Shown here piece after piece: positions 1-10,957 of a DNA stretch of 64,000 bases. Below the pieces are notes generated by a model that was given only the letters and a program-made list of their open reading frames with translations, did no database searches and was not told where the DNA came from. The stretch covers positions 21,850,019-21,914,018 of the forward strand of contig OY987270.1 of assembly GCA_963920665.1 (NCBI GenBank), written 5' to 3'. The stretch's first letter is position 1, and each line of letters starts with the position of its first letter. The DNA is from Straminergon stramineum. Taxonomy: Eukaryota > Streptophyta > Bryopsida > Hypnales > Calliergonaceae. The position numbers and the translations under genes were made by a program.

Positions 1-251
1 TTATAACCCTAGGAGGACCTGAAAGCCCTTTGTGGCCGTATAGTATATTATGTATTTGGTAGTATTAGATCAGGGAAACATTGACCAAATACATTGACCA
101 AACTAGTAAATTAATAATCATGATAGTATGTAAATAAAAATGTATCATAACTCATCTATTAAACCACAATTGAAGAGTTATGAAGCTAAATACGGGTTGT
201 ACAGAGGGATCCCAAGGACCTTTCTAAGGGTTAGAACATCAATCTTGTTAA

Positions 252-464
252 TTGTAAAGGACGGGTTGGCCTAGAAATCATCTTTTGGGGTATTAGATGA
301 ATCATTTTCTTTTAAAAAAACCAAGAGCATTCATTGGAGGTCAAATTATTGTGCAAGACCTTTTTTCACACAAAATTTCAAAGATGAAATTTGTACTTTT
401 GTCTTACATAGAAGGATTCTTTGGTATCCATTAGACAATAAACATCCACACTGTCATTGAAGGG
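252..464 (+). mobile_element. R-family TTAA element, copy A
   Basis: Member of a family of about 210-230 bp defined by a core like TTGGAGGTCAAACTATTGTG and GGAAGATTCTTTGTCATCCA. TTAA precedes it at 248-251; on the right, AGGG is followed by TAAA, a decayed TTAA. Plus orientation is defined by the core reading as above. Confidence 0.6.
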
Positions 465-702
465 TAAAACTAATTGTTGTTTTGTGCATTAGAAATCTTG
501 GAGATGTAGTGCTACATGTTTTGACCTAAGAGTACATATGGTGTTTTTTTGGGGGGGAGGGACACAAACTGTTAGGAGTTCAATTGCAAAAAAATAGTAG
601 CTTAGCTTGTAACCCAATCATCAATTAGGATGGGGTAAGAAAAACAAAAAAAATCCTCATTCCCCTAGTCAAGCCACAAGGGCCTATTTCTAACCCATTT
701 AA

Positions 703-1514
703 CCTTATAAGGATGTTGGAAGTCTAGTAGATGACTTCACTATTAATTGTAGAAACAAAGAATACACCTTTTGATCTAATGATTAGAGTATTTTGTTGAC
801 TACCTTGGTTATACATCACAAAGTTTAGAACCTGCAGTTTGTCAACAATTATCATGTGGTTATTGTTGTTTCATGGGTTTGCACATTAATATACAATTTA
901 TCACATCATTATGATGCATTACTTTACAATTTATCGGATTGTTATGATGCATTACTTTCAATTGCAAGTAATGCATCGTAATGATGTGATAAATTGTATA
1001 TTAATGTGCAAACCCATGAAACAACAATAACCACATGACAATTGTTGACAAATTGCAGGTTCTAAATTTTGTGATGTCTAGAGGCCACATGTCTCTAGGT
1101 TGTTTTTTTAAACTAGTCCTTATACAAATGACTTTGAATTGACATTAGTCGTTGTCAAAGTTCTCAAGAAGAATCTCATCTTGAGACTAAGGATACTTCT
1201 TGGTTTTACTAATTCAAGAATTGTACTTGTAATGTATCAAATTCTATCAAATAATTTGCTTGGTCTTCCCTTGGTTCCATTTGTGGTTTTTAAAAACTTT
1301 GTTGTTTCTAGCAATCCAAATCATCCAAAAAATAATGTCCTTTAAAAGGAGCCAAAGTGTACAATCTTAATCCTACAAGGACACCAAGGACAAAAAGCCT
1401 GTGTTTGATAGATGACTTTCTCTATTACCATAGAAACACAGAATGCATTTGTTGGTTCAAATATTGAACCATTTTTTATTGGGTACCTATCACTAAGGTG
1501 ACATCCTTATAAGG
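703..1514. mobile_element. TTAA-flanked non-autonomous element X with internal palindrome
   Basis: TTAA occurs at 699-702 and 1515-1518. The element between them (812 bp) has 14 bp perfect terminal inverted repeats, CCTTATAAGGATGT. It contains a long near-perfect hairpin at 814-1076. There is no transposase. TTAA plus CC-starting termini fit the piggyBac superfamily pattern. Confidence 0.65.
814..1076. repeat. Long hairpin, about 111 bp arms
   Basis: Left arm 814-924 and right arm 966-1076 are almost perfect reverse complements (only scattered mismatches) around a 41 bp loop. The loop itself repeats TTATGATGCATTACTTT from the left arm. Transcription across it would give a strong stem that could feed a small-RNA pathway. 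Confidence 0.85.
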
Positions 1515-1518
1515 TTAA

Positions 1519-2939
1519 ATCTTCTAGGTTTATTGTAGAGTATACTAAGCAAGTAGAGCTTGGTTTATTTGGGTGAGTCCAATAGGTGTCCCACTCTATA
1601 ATTTACAACATAAGCCAACAAGAGGGTGACATAAGCTTACTCCAAGCTTGTGGAGGTACTACACTCCCAAACTTGCAAAGGATAGACTCATTCACATTTC
1701 TCTTACAAAGAGGAAAAGCCTTCTTAATCTTGGTAGAAAATGTACCTTTTTACTCGTTGACTACTAGCACTTTGTGCCACATTTGCAAGATAAAACCAAC
1801 TTCTTTCTTTGCTAGCTCCAAGTTCCAAGCATTGGTTCACTTGAATTTGAAGTTTCTTAGCAACAAAGGTTTTCATTTGTGACATCCTCTTCAAGTTTCA
1901 ATGAAGGTAGATGCTCGAGGGGGTCACAAACATGTAGTTTTGTATATATATACACACCTAAGTCTCAAGGGTATCTTATGTCACCTTATAAAAAATATCC
2001 TCAAAATAAAATAATTCCAAAATAATCCAAAAATATACTTTTGTATGATTTAATAGATCCTATATTATTATTTTTTAAATTATAATGATTAGCTCCTAGG
2101 AATAAAATGCAACTTATAGGTTGGACTCAGGTTTTGTTTTTTTATTTGTTAGTCCCATCCCCAATGGTAGACATTTGCATAGTAGATCTCTCTCCATCTT
2201 GGTAGAAAATTGCATGAATTCCGTATTGTTCTAACACCTTACAACACTCGGTTCCTAATCCAATTCATTTATGGGGCCATCAAACAAGAGGATCTTTCTC
2301 TAGTGTGAACCTCTAACAATTTTGTAGACTCTCACTTTAGTACACTCATTTATCCTATTAGCGTGAGGAAACTAATTTACAAAAAATTACACTATTTTAA
2401 ACTTATTTGGGTTGAAATGTGAATGCATTATTGTAATTTTCAAAGTGAATAAATTTGTGGCTACACTAATTTTGGAGGTGATGATAATTTTGTGCCTTGA
2501 CTAGTAGGAAAAATCAATGTAACTACGGCAATAATGTTGCATTCATTGTTCTTTAATTCTTGCTATAGTGAGTAAGAAGGAAGTATTAGTGAAGAAAATT
2601 TGTCATCTATGAAAATTAGCTCAACTTTATCCTCTATTTGATGCACAGTAAACCAATAAAAAAATAGTTCCTATTTGAAGAATTTTCCCCTTACCATATT
2701 CTTTGGTATAATTTCTAATCTACATGTTAATTTCTAAAACTTGTGATTCTCTTACCAATCACATCATTCACTTTCAAATTTCCACTAAATTTTTTTTCTA
2801 TTTTCTCTGGTTCATTTTACACTCAATACCAAATGAGTTCTCTCCAAACAATGATGCACTAGGTGGCATCCAAATTGGTGCAAAATTAAAACCTTTAATA
2901 AGGTTGGGGCTTATTAGTCTTTGAGTGTGTTTTGGTGTA
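1519..2939. other. Intergenic, nothing recognised
   Basis: AT-rich DNA. A few frames of fewer than 100 codons (for example 1586-1882 and 2724-2924) have no recognisable domain or splice context and look like chance. Confidence 0.5.
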
Positions 2940-3552
2940 TTCCAACAACGCGTGTTGTAACTTATAAAAGACATTTGCTTAACAATGTCTTACTCAATGG
3001 CGGTATTCATTTTTCAAAAGAAGGTGAAGGTAGATCACAATATGCATGCAATGGAAAACCAAGATTTGGAGGTGTTTCTTAGGCGGTATAAATCTTCAAG
3101 TAGGAAGGGGTGTTTGATACACTTGAATTGTAGGAATCATTATATGAAGACAATTGAAAACCTTCTAGACAAGAACAACTGGTACACAATGGTGCTATTG
3201 AAGCAAGTTTTCTCATCACCACTTTTTGCTTTGGACACTAGTAAGTGCAGGCCTTGTTGGCTTGAGTGATGATAACTTGTGAAAAAAATTGCACCAATAG
3301 CATGCTACCAAAGCATTGTCCAGAACAAGTATGCCACTAACTGTAATTGTCGATGCCAAAGAGACTCTCATCTATTGGACATAGAATTATAGGAATTGTA
3401 GTTGCTAAAGCAAATGAACCAAGAAAAGGAACTTCCCTCTTATTGATTGGTGTAGATCCACTACCATTCTATCACTTTTATTTTTATTACTCTTTTCCTA
3501 ATTTTGACTTTTTTCTTTTCATGTATTTTCTAAAATAGTAAATTTTTAATTG

Positions 3553-3876
3553 CTCATCTCTTATTTTGCATCACTTTCTATGCAAGATATTTAAGTAAGA
3601 TGAGTAACTATTAATAATTGTTTTGTAGAATAATGTATTATCTAGATGCACATATTCTTATAATATTTGCAAAAATATTGATTTAAGAAAATTCTACAAA
3701 CATGTTATGATATTATCACAATATGTTCACTCAGTTTTCTTAAATCAAAATTTCTATAAATATAATAAGAATATGGGTATCCAGATAATACATTATTCTA
3801 CAGAATAATTATTAATACTTACACATCTTACTTAAATATCTTGCATAGAAAGTGATGCAAAATAAAGGTTGAGCAT
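3553..3876. repeat. Hairpin with about 140 bp arms
   Basis: The left arm begins GCTCATCTCTTATTTTGCAT and its inverse closes near 3876. The pairing includes AAGATATTTAAGTAAGATG and AGAATAATGTATTATCT on opposite strands. It is an imperfect foldback nested in the larger inverted structure. Confidence 0.7.
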
Positions 3877-4637
3877 CTCAAAAATATATAACATGCCTAA
3901 TAGAAATTTGAAGAAAACTATGCCTTGCAAATGAATCTAATATATAAAAATGCACAAGAAGCAAGTTCCTTTTAGGTCTTTTTTATAGCTTGATACACAA
4001 AGTAAAAATAGAAAAGTAATTCTTTTTAGGAAATTTATAAAAAGAAAAAAAGTCAAAAATAGAAAAAGACTAATAAAAATAAAAGTGACATAATAGAAAT
4101 GAAAATGTAGTGGTGAATACAAAGAATTGTTAGCTTTTGTTGTAGCTTTTCTATAGGATTGGAAGACCTGTATCCTACAACAATTCCCCAAAATGATTAG
4201 CTTCTGCTATAGCTTTTTTGTAGAGTTGCTTACAATTGAGGCCTGTTTTGTACTATGGTGGAGAAGTGCATTGGTCAAGAATTGTAGGGAAATGGAGCAG
4301 TGTGATTGGAACAAATTTTGTTCTTCATCGGATTGGATTTACACTATGGCCAAGACTTGTCTAGTGGAGAACTTCAAGCATGAATGAAAAAATGACATGG
4401 TTGCTAATGTGGCAACACTTTTTGAGAGGGGAGTTCTTCGGAGGTCAAGTTTCTTGGGTGGCCTCACCCCTCTGGGGACAAGAAACTTAGCCTCTAGAAA
4501 ACTCCAACTTCAGTAAAATATTATTAAATATTAACAAGTTTGGTAGTGTAGTGCAACCACTCATCATTGTTCAACAATTCTTTAAGAGATTATTGAAGCG
4601 TAACTATACTTCGAACCACTAAAATTTTGAATTTTAT

Positions 4638-4846
4638 CCTTAAAGGATGGACTAGTGACTGTTGAAATTATTCATTTTAGAACCTTGTGACATCATCTAC
4701 TTTAAAAAAATAAAAATGATTGGAGGTCAAACTACTATGCTTGGTCTCCCTTTTTTGCACAAAATTTCAAGGATGAACAATTGCACTTTTGTCCTATATA
4801 AGAAGATTCTTTGTCATCCATCAAGCAAAGAAACGTCCTTCAAGGG
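4638..4846 (+). mobile_element. R-family TTAA element, copy B
   Basis: Matches the R core. The right end AGGG is followed by an intact TTAA (4847-4850); the left end is preceded by TTAT, a decayed TTAA, then CCTTAAAGG. It is inserted between the arms of the 3.5 kb inverted element. Confidence 0.6.
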
Positions 4847-6391
4847 TTAAATGTTAATTTCGATTTGGGGAAGGTTTCATCTAGGGATGCTCAACATGTT
4901 GATAGAGATCGAGTTGATAAAACTGCTTAGTTTGCAACTCAGTTTACCAAGTTACTAATTGTCGGAGTTTTTAAGGACAATTTCATACTGAAGTCTAGTT
5001 CCAATATTGATAATCCAATTTTGAAACAGATGTTTATGATTTATCTATTCAAGATTTTGTGCAAGGGTGTGCACTAGAAAATTTAATTTTGTAGGTGTTG
5101 ACATCTCTTCATAATGAGCCTCAAATACACTTAATCATAGACAAAAAATCACATCAAAAATTCATTTAAAAGAAGTTGTAGAGTAGATTTTGAAAAGATA
5201 TAAATTCTTTGTTGTTATACATGTTATTTCTCTTAACCTCAAATTTTTTTGGTGATCTCCATTTCAGATTTGACATGCATAGTGAGGATTTCCAACAATT
5301 TTTAATGAAGTTGGACACCAAACACAAAAGTTATAGCTTCTCAAAGTTTAGCTTCTAAAACTTACAAAGTATGTCCATGGGAACCATTAGGGGTTACAAT
5401 TCTTGGCAATTGTTGATGGCCAAAATTTTCTTATTGGTGAAGTTCATTAGTGGACTTCAATATGTGAAGTTGGCTAGAAGACTTCTCTAGTTGGTGTTTA
5501 CACTGCAATTAGTCAAGACTTATTGAGGCATTATTTTATTATCTTTCCATCTTGCTCACCATCCCATTGGTTGCCTCAAATAATCATGTCTTGGCCAAGA
5601 CTTCTTGATTGATTGGTGCCTTGGTGCACTTCTCCATTGTTCGTCGTGTAAAGTGGCCTTGAGGCTTACAAATTTCTACAACCTACATTCACATATAGGG
5701 ACATTAAAAGACTTGCTTTTGTTGTAGCTTTTATTTGACTAAACAAGCAAAGGTTTTGAATATCTAGATATTTCTGGATAGGTTCACTTCTACAATAAAG
5801 CACACTTAGGAGTAGACTTATACGAATCAACCAATGCACAAGACGGAGATATGCAATTTACTTCAACAACTACAATTCATGTAATTTTTTGTATCAAATT
5901 GATGAGAGTCTTTGTATGCAGCATCTGCAGTTACAGTTGGGGCCCATTATCCATAACAACAATGTATTCATTGTAGGCAATGCTTTGGTGGCATGCTTTG
6001 GGTGCAACTTTTTCAAGGTCACCATCACTCAAGCTAGAAAGGCTCTTACTATTTTCTAGGGTGGTAGAGAGGTGACCAAGAAACTTGCTTCAACAACCCC
6101 ATTGTGTACTAGTTGTTATTGTCAAGACGGTTGTTAGTTGTCCTTATTTGATGATTCCTTTGGTTTAAGTGTACTCTCCATACACTTGGTAGACTAAGCC
6201 CCCCTTTGCACCCGGAGATTTATACCACCTAGGAAACACCTCCAAATCTTCTTTTCTCATTGCATGCATATTGTGATCTACCTTCACTTTTTTAGAAAAA
6301 ATGAGCACCTCCATCAAGTAATGCATCGTTGAGAAAATGCCTTTTGTGTAGTAGGCAACATTGGAAGACAATGAGACAAACTTTGAGACTT

Positions 6392-6500
6392 AGTTCACAC
6401 CTTGTATCAAAATTTGAAGAACATCCATTATAAAATGACTTCATATGCACCTCCTTGAGATTAGTTGCTTATGTTCAACGGTCATTCGGTCCTTTAGGAG
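6392..6500. mobile_element. T-family TTAA element, right-end fragment
   Basis: About 110 bp matching the right end of the complete element at 20071-20636 (CACACCTTGT, AATTTGAAGAACATCCATT, TTCAACGGTCATT), ending TTTAGGAG just before TTAA at 6501-6504. The left part is missing. Confidence 0.6.
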
Positions 6501-6545
6501 TTAACTTAGTGCATAACTTCCAAAGAACCACTCCACAACCCTCCC

Positions 6546-6783
6546 TGGCCAAGGTGAATTGACCCCTTCTTTATCCCACAATTTAAACGCAGAATTTTTT
6601 TTATTTGCACTACTTCATAAAATGTGCAAATTTTGAATTTATATTTGCAATTAGAAGCAGAAAATTAGGGTGTATTCATTAAGAAATACTAGAAAATGTG
6701 GCACAAAATAGGGGACAATTTTTTACAATTACTCTTCTTTGGGGCAATAAGTTAAAAGGGGTCAATCCTCCCTGGCCTGCCCA
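6546..6783. mobile_element. Diverged Mutator-like MITE
   Basis: Ends carry inverted GGCCAAGGTGAATTGACCCC / GGCCAGGGAGGATTGACCCC, the same TIR type as the two elements at 40720-41197. The interior also matches (AATTTTTTTTATTTGC, GCAAATTTTGAATT, GCACAAAATAGGGG). A 9 bp AACCCTCCC direct repeat flanks it at 6537-6545 and 6784-6792, as expected for Mutator-like insertion, though the exact right end is uncertain. Confidence 0.6.
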
Positions 6784-6792
6784 AACCCTCCC

Positions 6793-8780
6793 CCCCTTGC
6801 CTCGTTTTCTGTTCAGCTTGCTAGTTGACATGATTCCCATTTTTGTCCAAAGACTAAAGCCTAGTTCTGAATCAAAGCAGCAAGGTATGTTGACACTTGG
6901 ATTAAGGGGTGGTGTTTCCAAAGTGAATCTGGTCCATAAGGGTGTCTAAATTCATCTCCTACGATCTTTGCTACTCCACTCCTACCATGTCAAAACGTGG
7001 AACCATGCCAAAAATTTTAACTTTGGAAGATTTGCCTCCCATTTAGATATCATATTCTCTAATGATTTTCCTGATGATGAATGTAGACAAGTCTAGTCAA
7101 ACAATGAACAATGGTGCACATAATGAATGCAAGCTCTAGATTTGGGGTTACTATTTCTAGGTTAACCTTTAGTGTATAACCTAAAGATAGTAATATTAAT
7201 CTTGAAAATTTATAATTGTAAATTGAAACTTCTCCAATATACCTATATCCTTGATTCATAAAGAACATTCTTTTTCTTTATGTTCATATATTACAATAGT
7301 ACTTGTTAGCTGGTTGAATTGGGAAAAAAAACCCATTGCAATTTGAAAACATTAGAACCCCAAAGAGAATGTATAAAATTTCTCTTTAGAGTAAAAAATA
7401 GAGAAAAAAACAATTTCGATAATTGAAAAATGGATTCAGTATAGGAATAAAAGGAAAATAGCTGATAAAATTCAAAATTATTTTGAATGCTACCCTCATA
7501 ACTTTTGTCTATGGTATATAAATGATGCATTGAATCTATCTACAACTTAAGTTGCTATTTATGTTGTTTTGTTTGTTACAATGAGATCTTTGGAACTATA
7601 TGTCCTTCAGCAGCATTTTTGGTACCATTGGAAAGCTTTCTACAAGGAAGAGTATATAGAATTTTCTTCCTGGAGTACTAACTCAAGGCCAAAAAAATAT
7701 TGAATTTGGAAGTTTTTATGAGTTTAAAAAATAGGAAATTATTTTTACTTTTATATTGATCGTGGCAACAACACAGGGTACACTGTAACATAGTATAAAG
7801 GAGATCACCCATTTCCGATTAGTCTCCCATTCTTGTAGTTTAGGTTGCTCCATCCGTGATTAGATGAATTGTAGGTGACAACTCATGCACTGAAGGACCT
7901 CTAGGGACAACAAAAATGTCTGGGAGGTGTATAGTGAAAGCTTATATGACTAGAATGTGTACACTAGAAGCCTTACATCGATTTTGGAACCATCCTATGG
8001 TTGGAAATAGGTTTGCCTACATATAGAGAATGGGACAAATAGAATCTTCATGAAAAAGTTTTGTGATAATTTTTCTTTTAAGGGAAAAAATTTAGGAAAT
8101 TATGAAATCCTTCTAAAATCTTTTTTTTTGCATGGGGTAATTTTTTCCTAAACTTTTACATGCCACAAATAGGCTAAATTGCTTAAATAATTGGAAATGG
8201 GTGATCATCCTCATAGTGGTGTATTGAAATCCCTTGCATTTGCCAAATAGAATTTTGGTTTGACCATTCTAATAAGGTAGGAGGCTTGAATTGTAAGTGG
8301 GCATTTACAATCATGCAGGAGAACTATCACGAATAGAGTGCAAAGTTTTAAAAAATGGATCACAGTTCCTTCAATGCACTTTTTGCTTTTTAATTGTGTT
8401 CTTAAATCCCTTTAAGAAAAATATACATTCATGTCAAGCTAAAATAAATGAAAGCATGATGTGAATCATTTTGTGAGATCCAAAATTATAGAAACTTCAT
8501 AAGTTTGAAGTGCTCCATTCAAAGACTGATTTTGATTAAGATTGGTTTAGTCTATGAACACCAATAGCTAACTACACACCTTTCACTTTGAAAATTCATA
8601 GTTAATTCATTCAAAGTCAAAAAATTACGATTTAAATTGTCAATGAACTGTTTCCCTTTTCTCTTTCTACCAATAATACGTGAAAAATGCTATGCTCCAC
8701 TGATTTTCCTACAGAGGTCCATTATCCCTTAGATGCTCAGTTTATGAGCCTCCTTCCTTAATAGAAACATGCCAGGAGTA
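6793..8780. other. Intergenic, upstream of COR413
   Basis: AT-rich. The stretch 8460-8770 resembles 33900-34080 (shared TTTATGAGCCTCCT and flanking blocks), suggesting a further old dispersed repeat. No gene was seen. Confidence 0.45.
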
Positions 8781-8823
8781 GAAAAAGTGTCGCTTTCGGT
8801 ATCCTCCACTTCAGTTACCCGGA

Positions 8824-8831
8824 TGACGTCA
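8824..8831. promoter_or_regulatory. Palindromic TGACGTCA bZIP site
   Basis: A perfect TGACGTCA palindrome (CRE/TGA-type bZIP site), about 360 bp upstream of the COR413 start and 110 bp upstream of the ABRE pair. A role in COR413 regulation is plausible but unproven. Confidence 0.4.
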
Positions 8832-8935
8832 TTCACTGCCTGTCAGTACAGTTAGTACAAATACTGACGCCGCGACCCGTAAGCTTAAACTGAGTCAGCA
8901 GCCATGATCCATCCCCCCCAGCGGAAGGACTTCGC

Positions 8936-8943
8936 CACGTGGC
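8936..8943. promoter_or_regulatory. ABRE/G-box element, distal copy
   Basis: CACGTGGC is the classic ABA-responsive G-box core bound by bZIP factors. It lies about 250 bp upstream of the COR413 start codon. A second identical copy lies 50 bp downstream, and paired ABREs are the usual arrangement in ABA-responsive plant promoters. Function is inferred from motif and position. Confidence 0.6.
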
Positions 8944-8985
8944 GTTCATCCTCCCAAGATACCCCTCGCCGCACCCCTCCTCCAC

Positions 8986-8993
8986 CACGTGGC
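8986..8993. promoter_or_regulatory. ABRE/G-box element, proximal copy
   Basis: Second exact CACGTGGC, about 190 bp upstream of the COR413 ATG. Together with the copy at 8936 it forms a likely ABA/stress module. The following 100 bp (9000-9110) is CT-rich, as in many plant 5' leaders, so this element probably sits just upstream of or near the transcription start. Confidence 0.6.
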
Positions 8994-9185
8994 ACTGCCA
9001 GCTAGGCGCCCTCACCCACCCCATGCCGTCTCCCTCTCTTCTCTCACTCCCTTCAACTCCCACCCCGCCCATTTCATTCTCGCCATTTCTCCAATCCCCC
9101 CCACTTGCATTTCTCCCGCATTGCTCTCGCATTGTCGAGCGCTTGGATTACGCTTACGCTTGGATTGCTTGTGAGAGCAACAGCG

Positions 9186-10957
9186 ATGGTGGCCCCGAGA
9201 GCAATGGCTTTAGACGTCTCCCAGCCTGGCGCAGCAGCCATGGCGCTGGACCAGGACTGGCAAGCCCTCGGGGATGCGGTCTCCAACTTGGGCGTGCACC
9301 TCGCGGCAGTGCTCGGACTCGGATTCCCGTTCACAGGGATCCTGCAGTGGCTCGCGGTTATCGCTGCCATGTACGTATTATCATTTTCGCTTGGATTGGA
9401 AATTAATCTCTGGAAACTGAGCCTTGAGTGTTTTCTTTATTTCTGGAACTTCGTTTTGAAGCAATCGTTTGTTGCATCGTGTGGGGGCATCTGTTGGTTG
9501 TTGGGTAGCATCGTGAGCGAGTTTGGGGTACTTCGGTATTGAGTGATGTTTGGTTGCCTTTCTTTGAATTTGGTGAAGTACACGAATCTGTTTGGTGGGG
9601 GGTACTTTATTTGAATGATTTTTGCTGCATTTAATCATGCATTTTGCGTTGGAATGTGGTGGATACTTGGCCATGTTGTTTGTGTTTCAATGATAAGTAG
9701 GGTGGTCAGGCTGTATCAGTGTTTGGTGGCTTTCTTTAGAGCTCGTTTTGATTCTGTGGATTTTCTTTGTGCAGCTACTTGTTGGTGTTGGACAGAACCA
9801 ACTGGAGGACGAATTTGTTGACTGCGCTTCTGGTTCCTTACCTGGCGCTTCAGCTGCCGGAGCCTATCTTCGGTTATTTGAGGTTTGTGGTCTTCCACAG
9901 CAATCCACTTCCTCCCAATTTGGGGGGCTGAACGTTTGATTCTATTTCTAGTAAATCAACATGATATTCATTGAAAAGCTCCCTGAACATTAATGGAGTC
10001 AAGGAAAGGAATGTAGGTTCTTTTTGCTCTATAGATCTAGTTATGTTGGCAATGGTGGATGTGACCCACACTAGAAATATTTACTTTCTAGCATCCTATC
10101 CATAGCGGATACGTTTGGCTTATGGGGGCTCATTGAACAGTGATTATCTACTTGGAAATCACTTCTTATTTACTTGTTTTCTAAACTTGAATTCCATTTC
10201 TGCAGGGGCGAAATCGGCCAATGGATCGCTTTCATTGCTGTGGTGATCCGTCTCTTCTTCGCTCAGAAGTTCCCCCAGTTGATCAACGGTAAGTGTCTTC
10301 TAAAAGCCTTTTTCTTTAGTTGAAGTATATGTTGATGGTGTTTATCCAAAGTCAGGTCGTACATGTCTGGAAACGTACTGAAAGACCATTATTCAAGGCG
10401 TGTCTCGATATGAATAGACCAGATCTTATGAATCTGCACCGAAAATAGCTTGAGTTTATCTTGAGTTAGTCTCAAACTCTAGTCATGCCAATCTTTTCAA
10501 ACGCTAGCCAGACTACCAATTCCTAACTGGAGAGTTTTTTCAAAAGATCAACTACAACCTTGTAAGCAGACCTGAAATAATGATTCTGTCTTTAGATTCT
10601 TAGTCCGTTTCCAAAGCTTTTGTACCCCGTGTTTTGTGTAGGATTCGTGTTGACCAGCTATGGCGATTTTGAAATAACTAATTCTACTGTTGCTTGTTTT
10701 CTGCAGGTGATCTGGAGCTTCCGGTGGCTTTCATCCTGCTAGTGGTGACGGCTCCCAGGTTGATCGTGCACGCGAGAGGCACCCTTGTCTCCGACATCGT
10801 GTCGCTCGTGATCGGCGCGTACCTGCTCATCCAGCACAATATCAACGCCGGCGGCTTCCGTCGTGCGTTTGGGGAGCAGCGCGGCATCTTGCACAGCGTT
10901 GGCATCCTCCTCTTGTTCGTGGCTCCTGCGTTCGCGTTTATCAACCACTTTCTCTAA
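9186..10957 (+). CDS. COR413: COR413-type cold-regulated multispanning membrane protein
   Basis: Four exons: 9186-9370, 9775-9882, 10206-10288 and 10707-10957, giving 208 aa, close to the usual family length of about 200. All introns are GT-AG and the phases match. The conserved block LDRTNWRTNLLTALLVPY lies at about residues 67-84 and is followed by LRGEIGQWIAFIAVVIRLFF; the C-terminal part contains GGFRRAFGEQRG and a final hydrophobic helix. Several hydrophobic segments predict a multispanning protein. The short N-terminus without an obvious transit peptide fits the plasma-membrane branch rather than the plastid inner-membrane branch; this is inference. The start is the first in-frame ATG, in a good context; M7 and M19 are alternatives. 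Family members are induced by cold, drought and ABA and are thought to stabilise membranes; the biochemical role is unknown. Confidence 0.93.

Larger units (their letters stand above)
2940..6392. mobile_element. Large degenerate inverted-repeat element (about 3.5 kb)
   Basis: Sequence at about 2950-3480 reappears inverted at about 5780-6390, and weaker similarity continues inward (4160-4400 versus 5500-5720). Both arms encode the same broken peptide around KVKVDHNMHAM (plus near 3010-3060, minus near 6310-6250), one with a frame break, so it is a relic and not a gene. A second inverted structure (3380-4190) with an inner hairpin (3553-3876) and an R-family copy lie inside. No transposase motif was recognised. 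Confidence 0.5.

Noticed and set aside
2985..3269. 94-codon + frame as a gene
   Set aside because: The same peptide occurs broken in an inverted copy at 6371-6165, so it belongs to a repeat.
9105..9185. N-terminal extension of COR413 from an upstream TTG
   Set aside because: TTG is not a normal start in plants; the first in-frame ATG is at 9186 and gives a family-like length.
8939..9406. 155-codon + frame starting in the COR413 leader
   Set aside because: Out of frame with the conserved COR413 exon; Pro/Ser-rich, as expected from a CT-rich leader.
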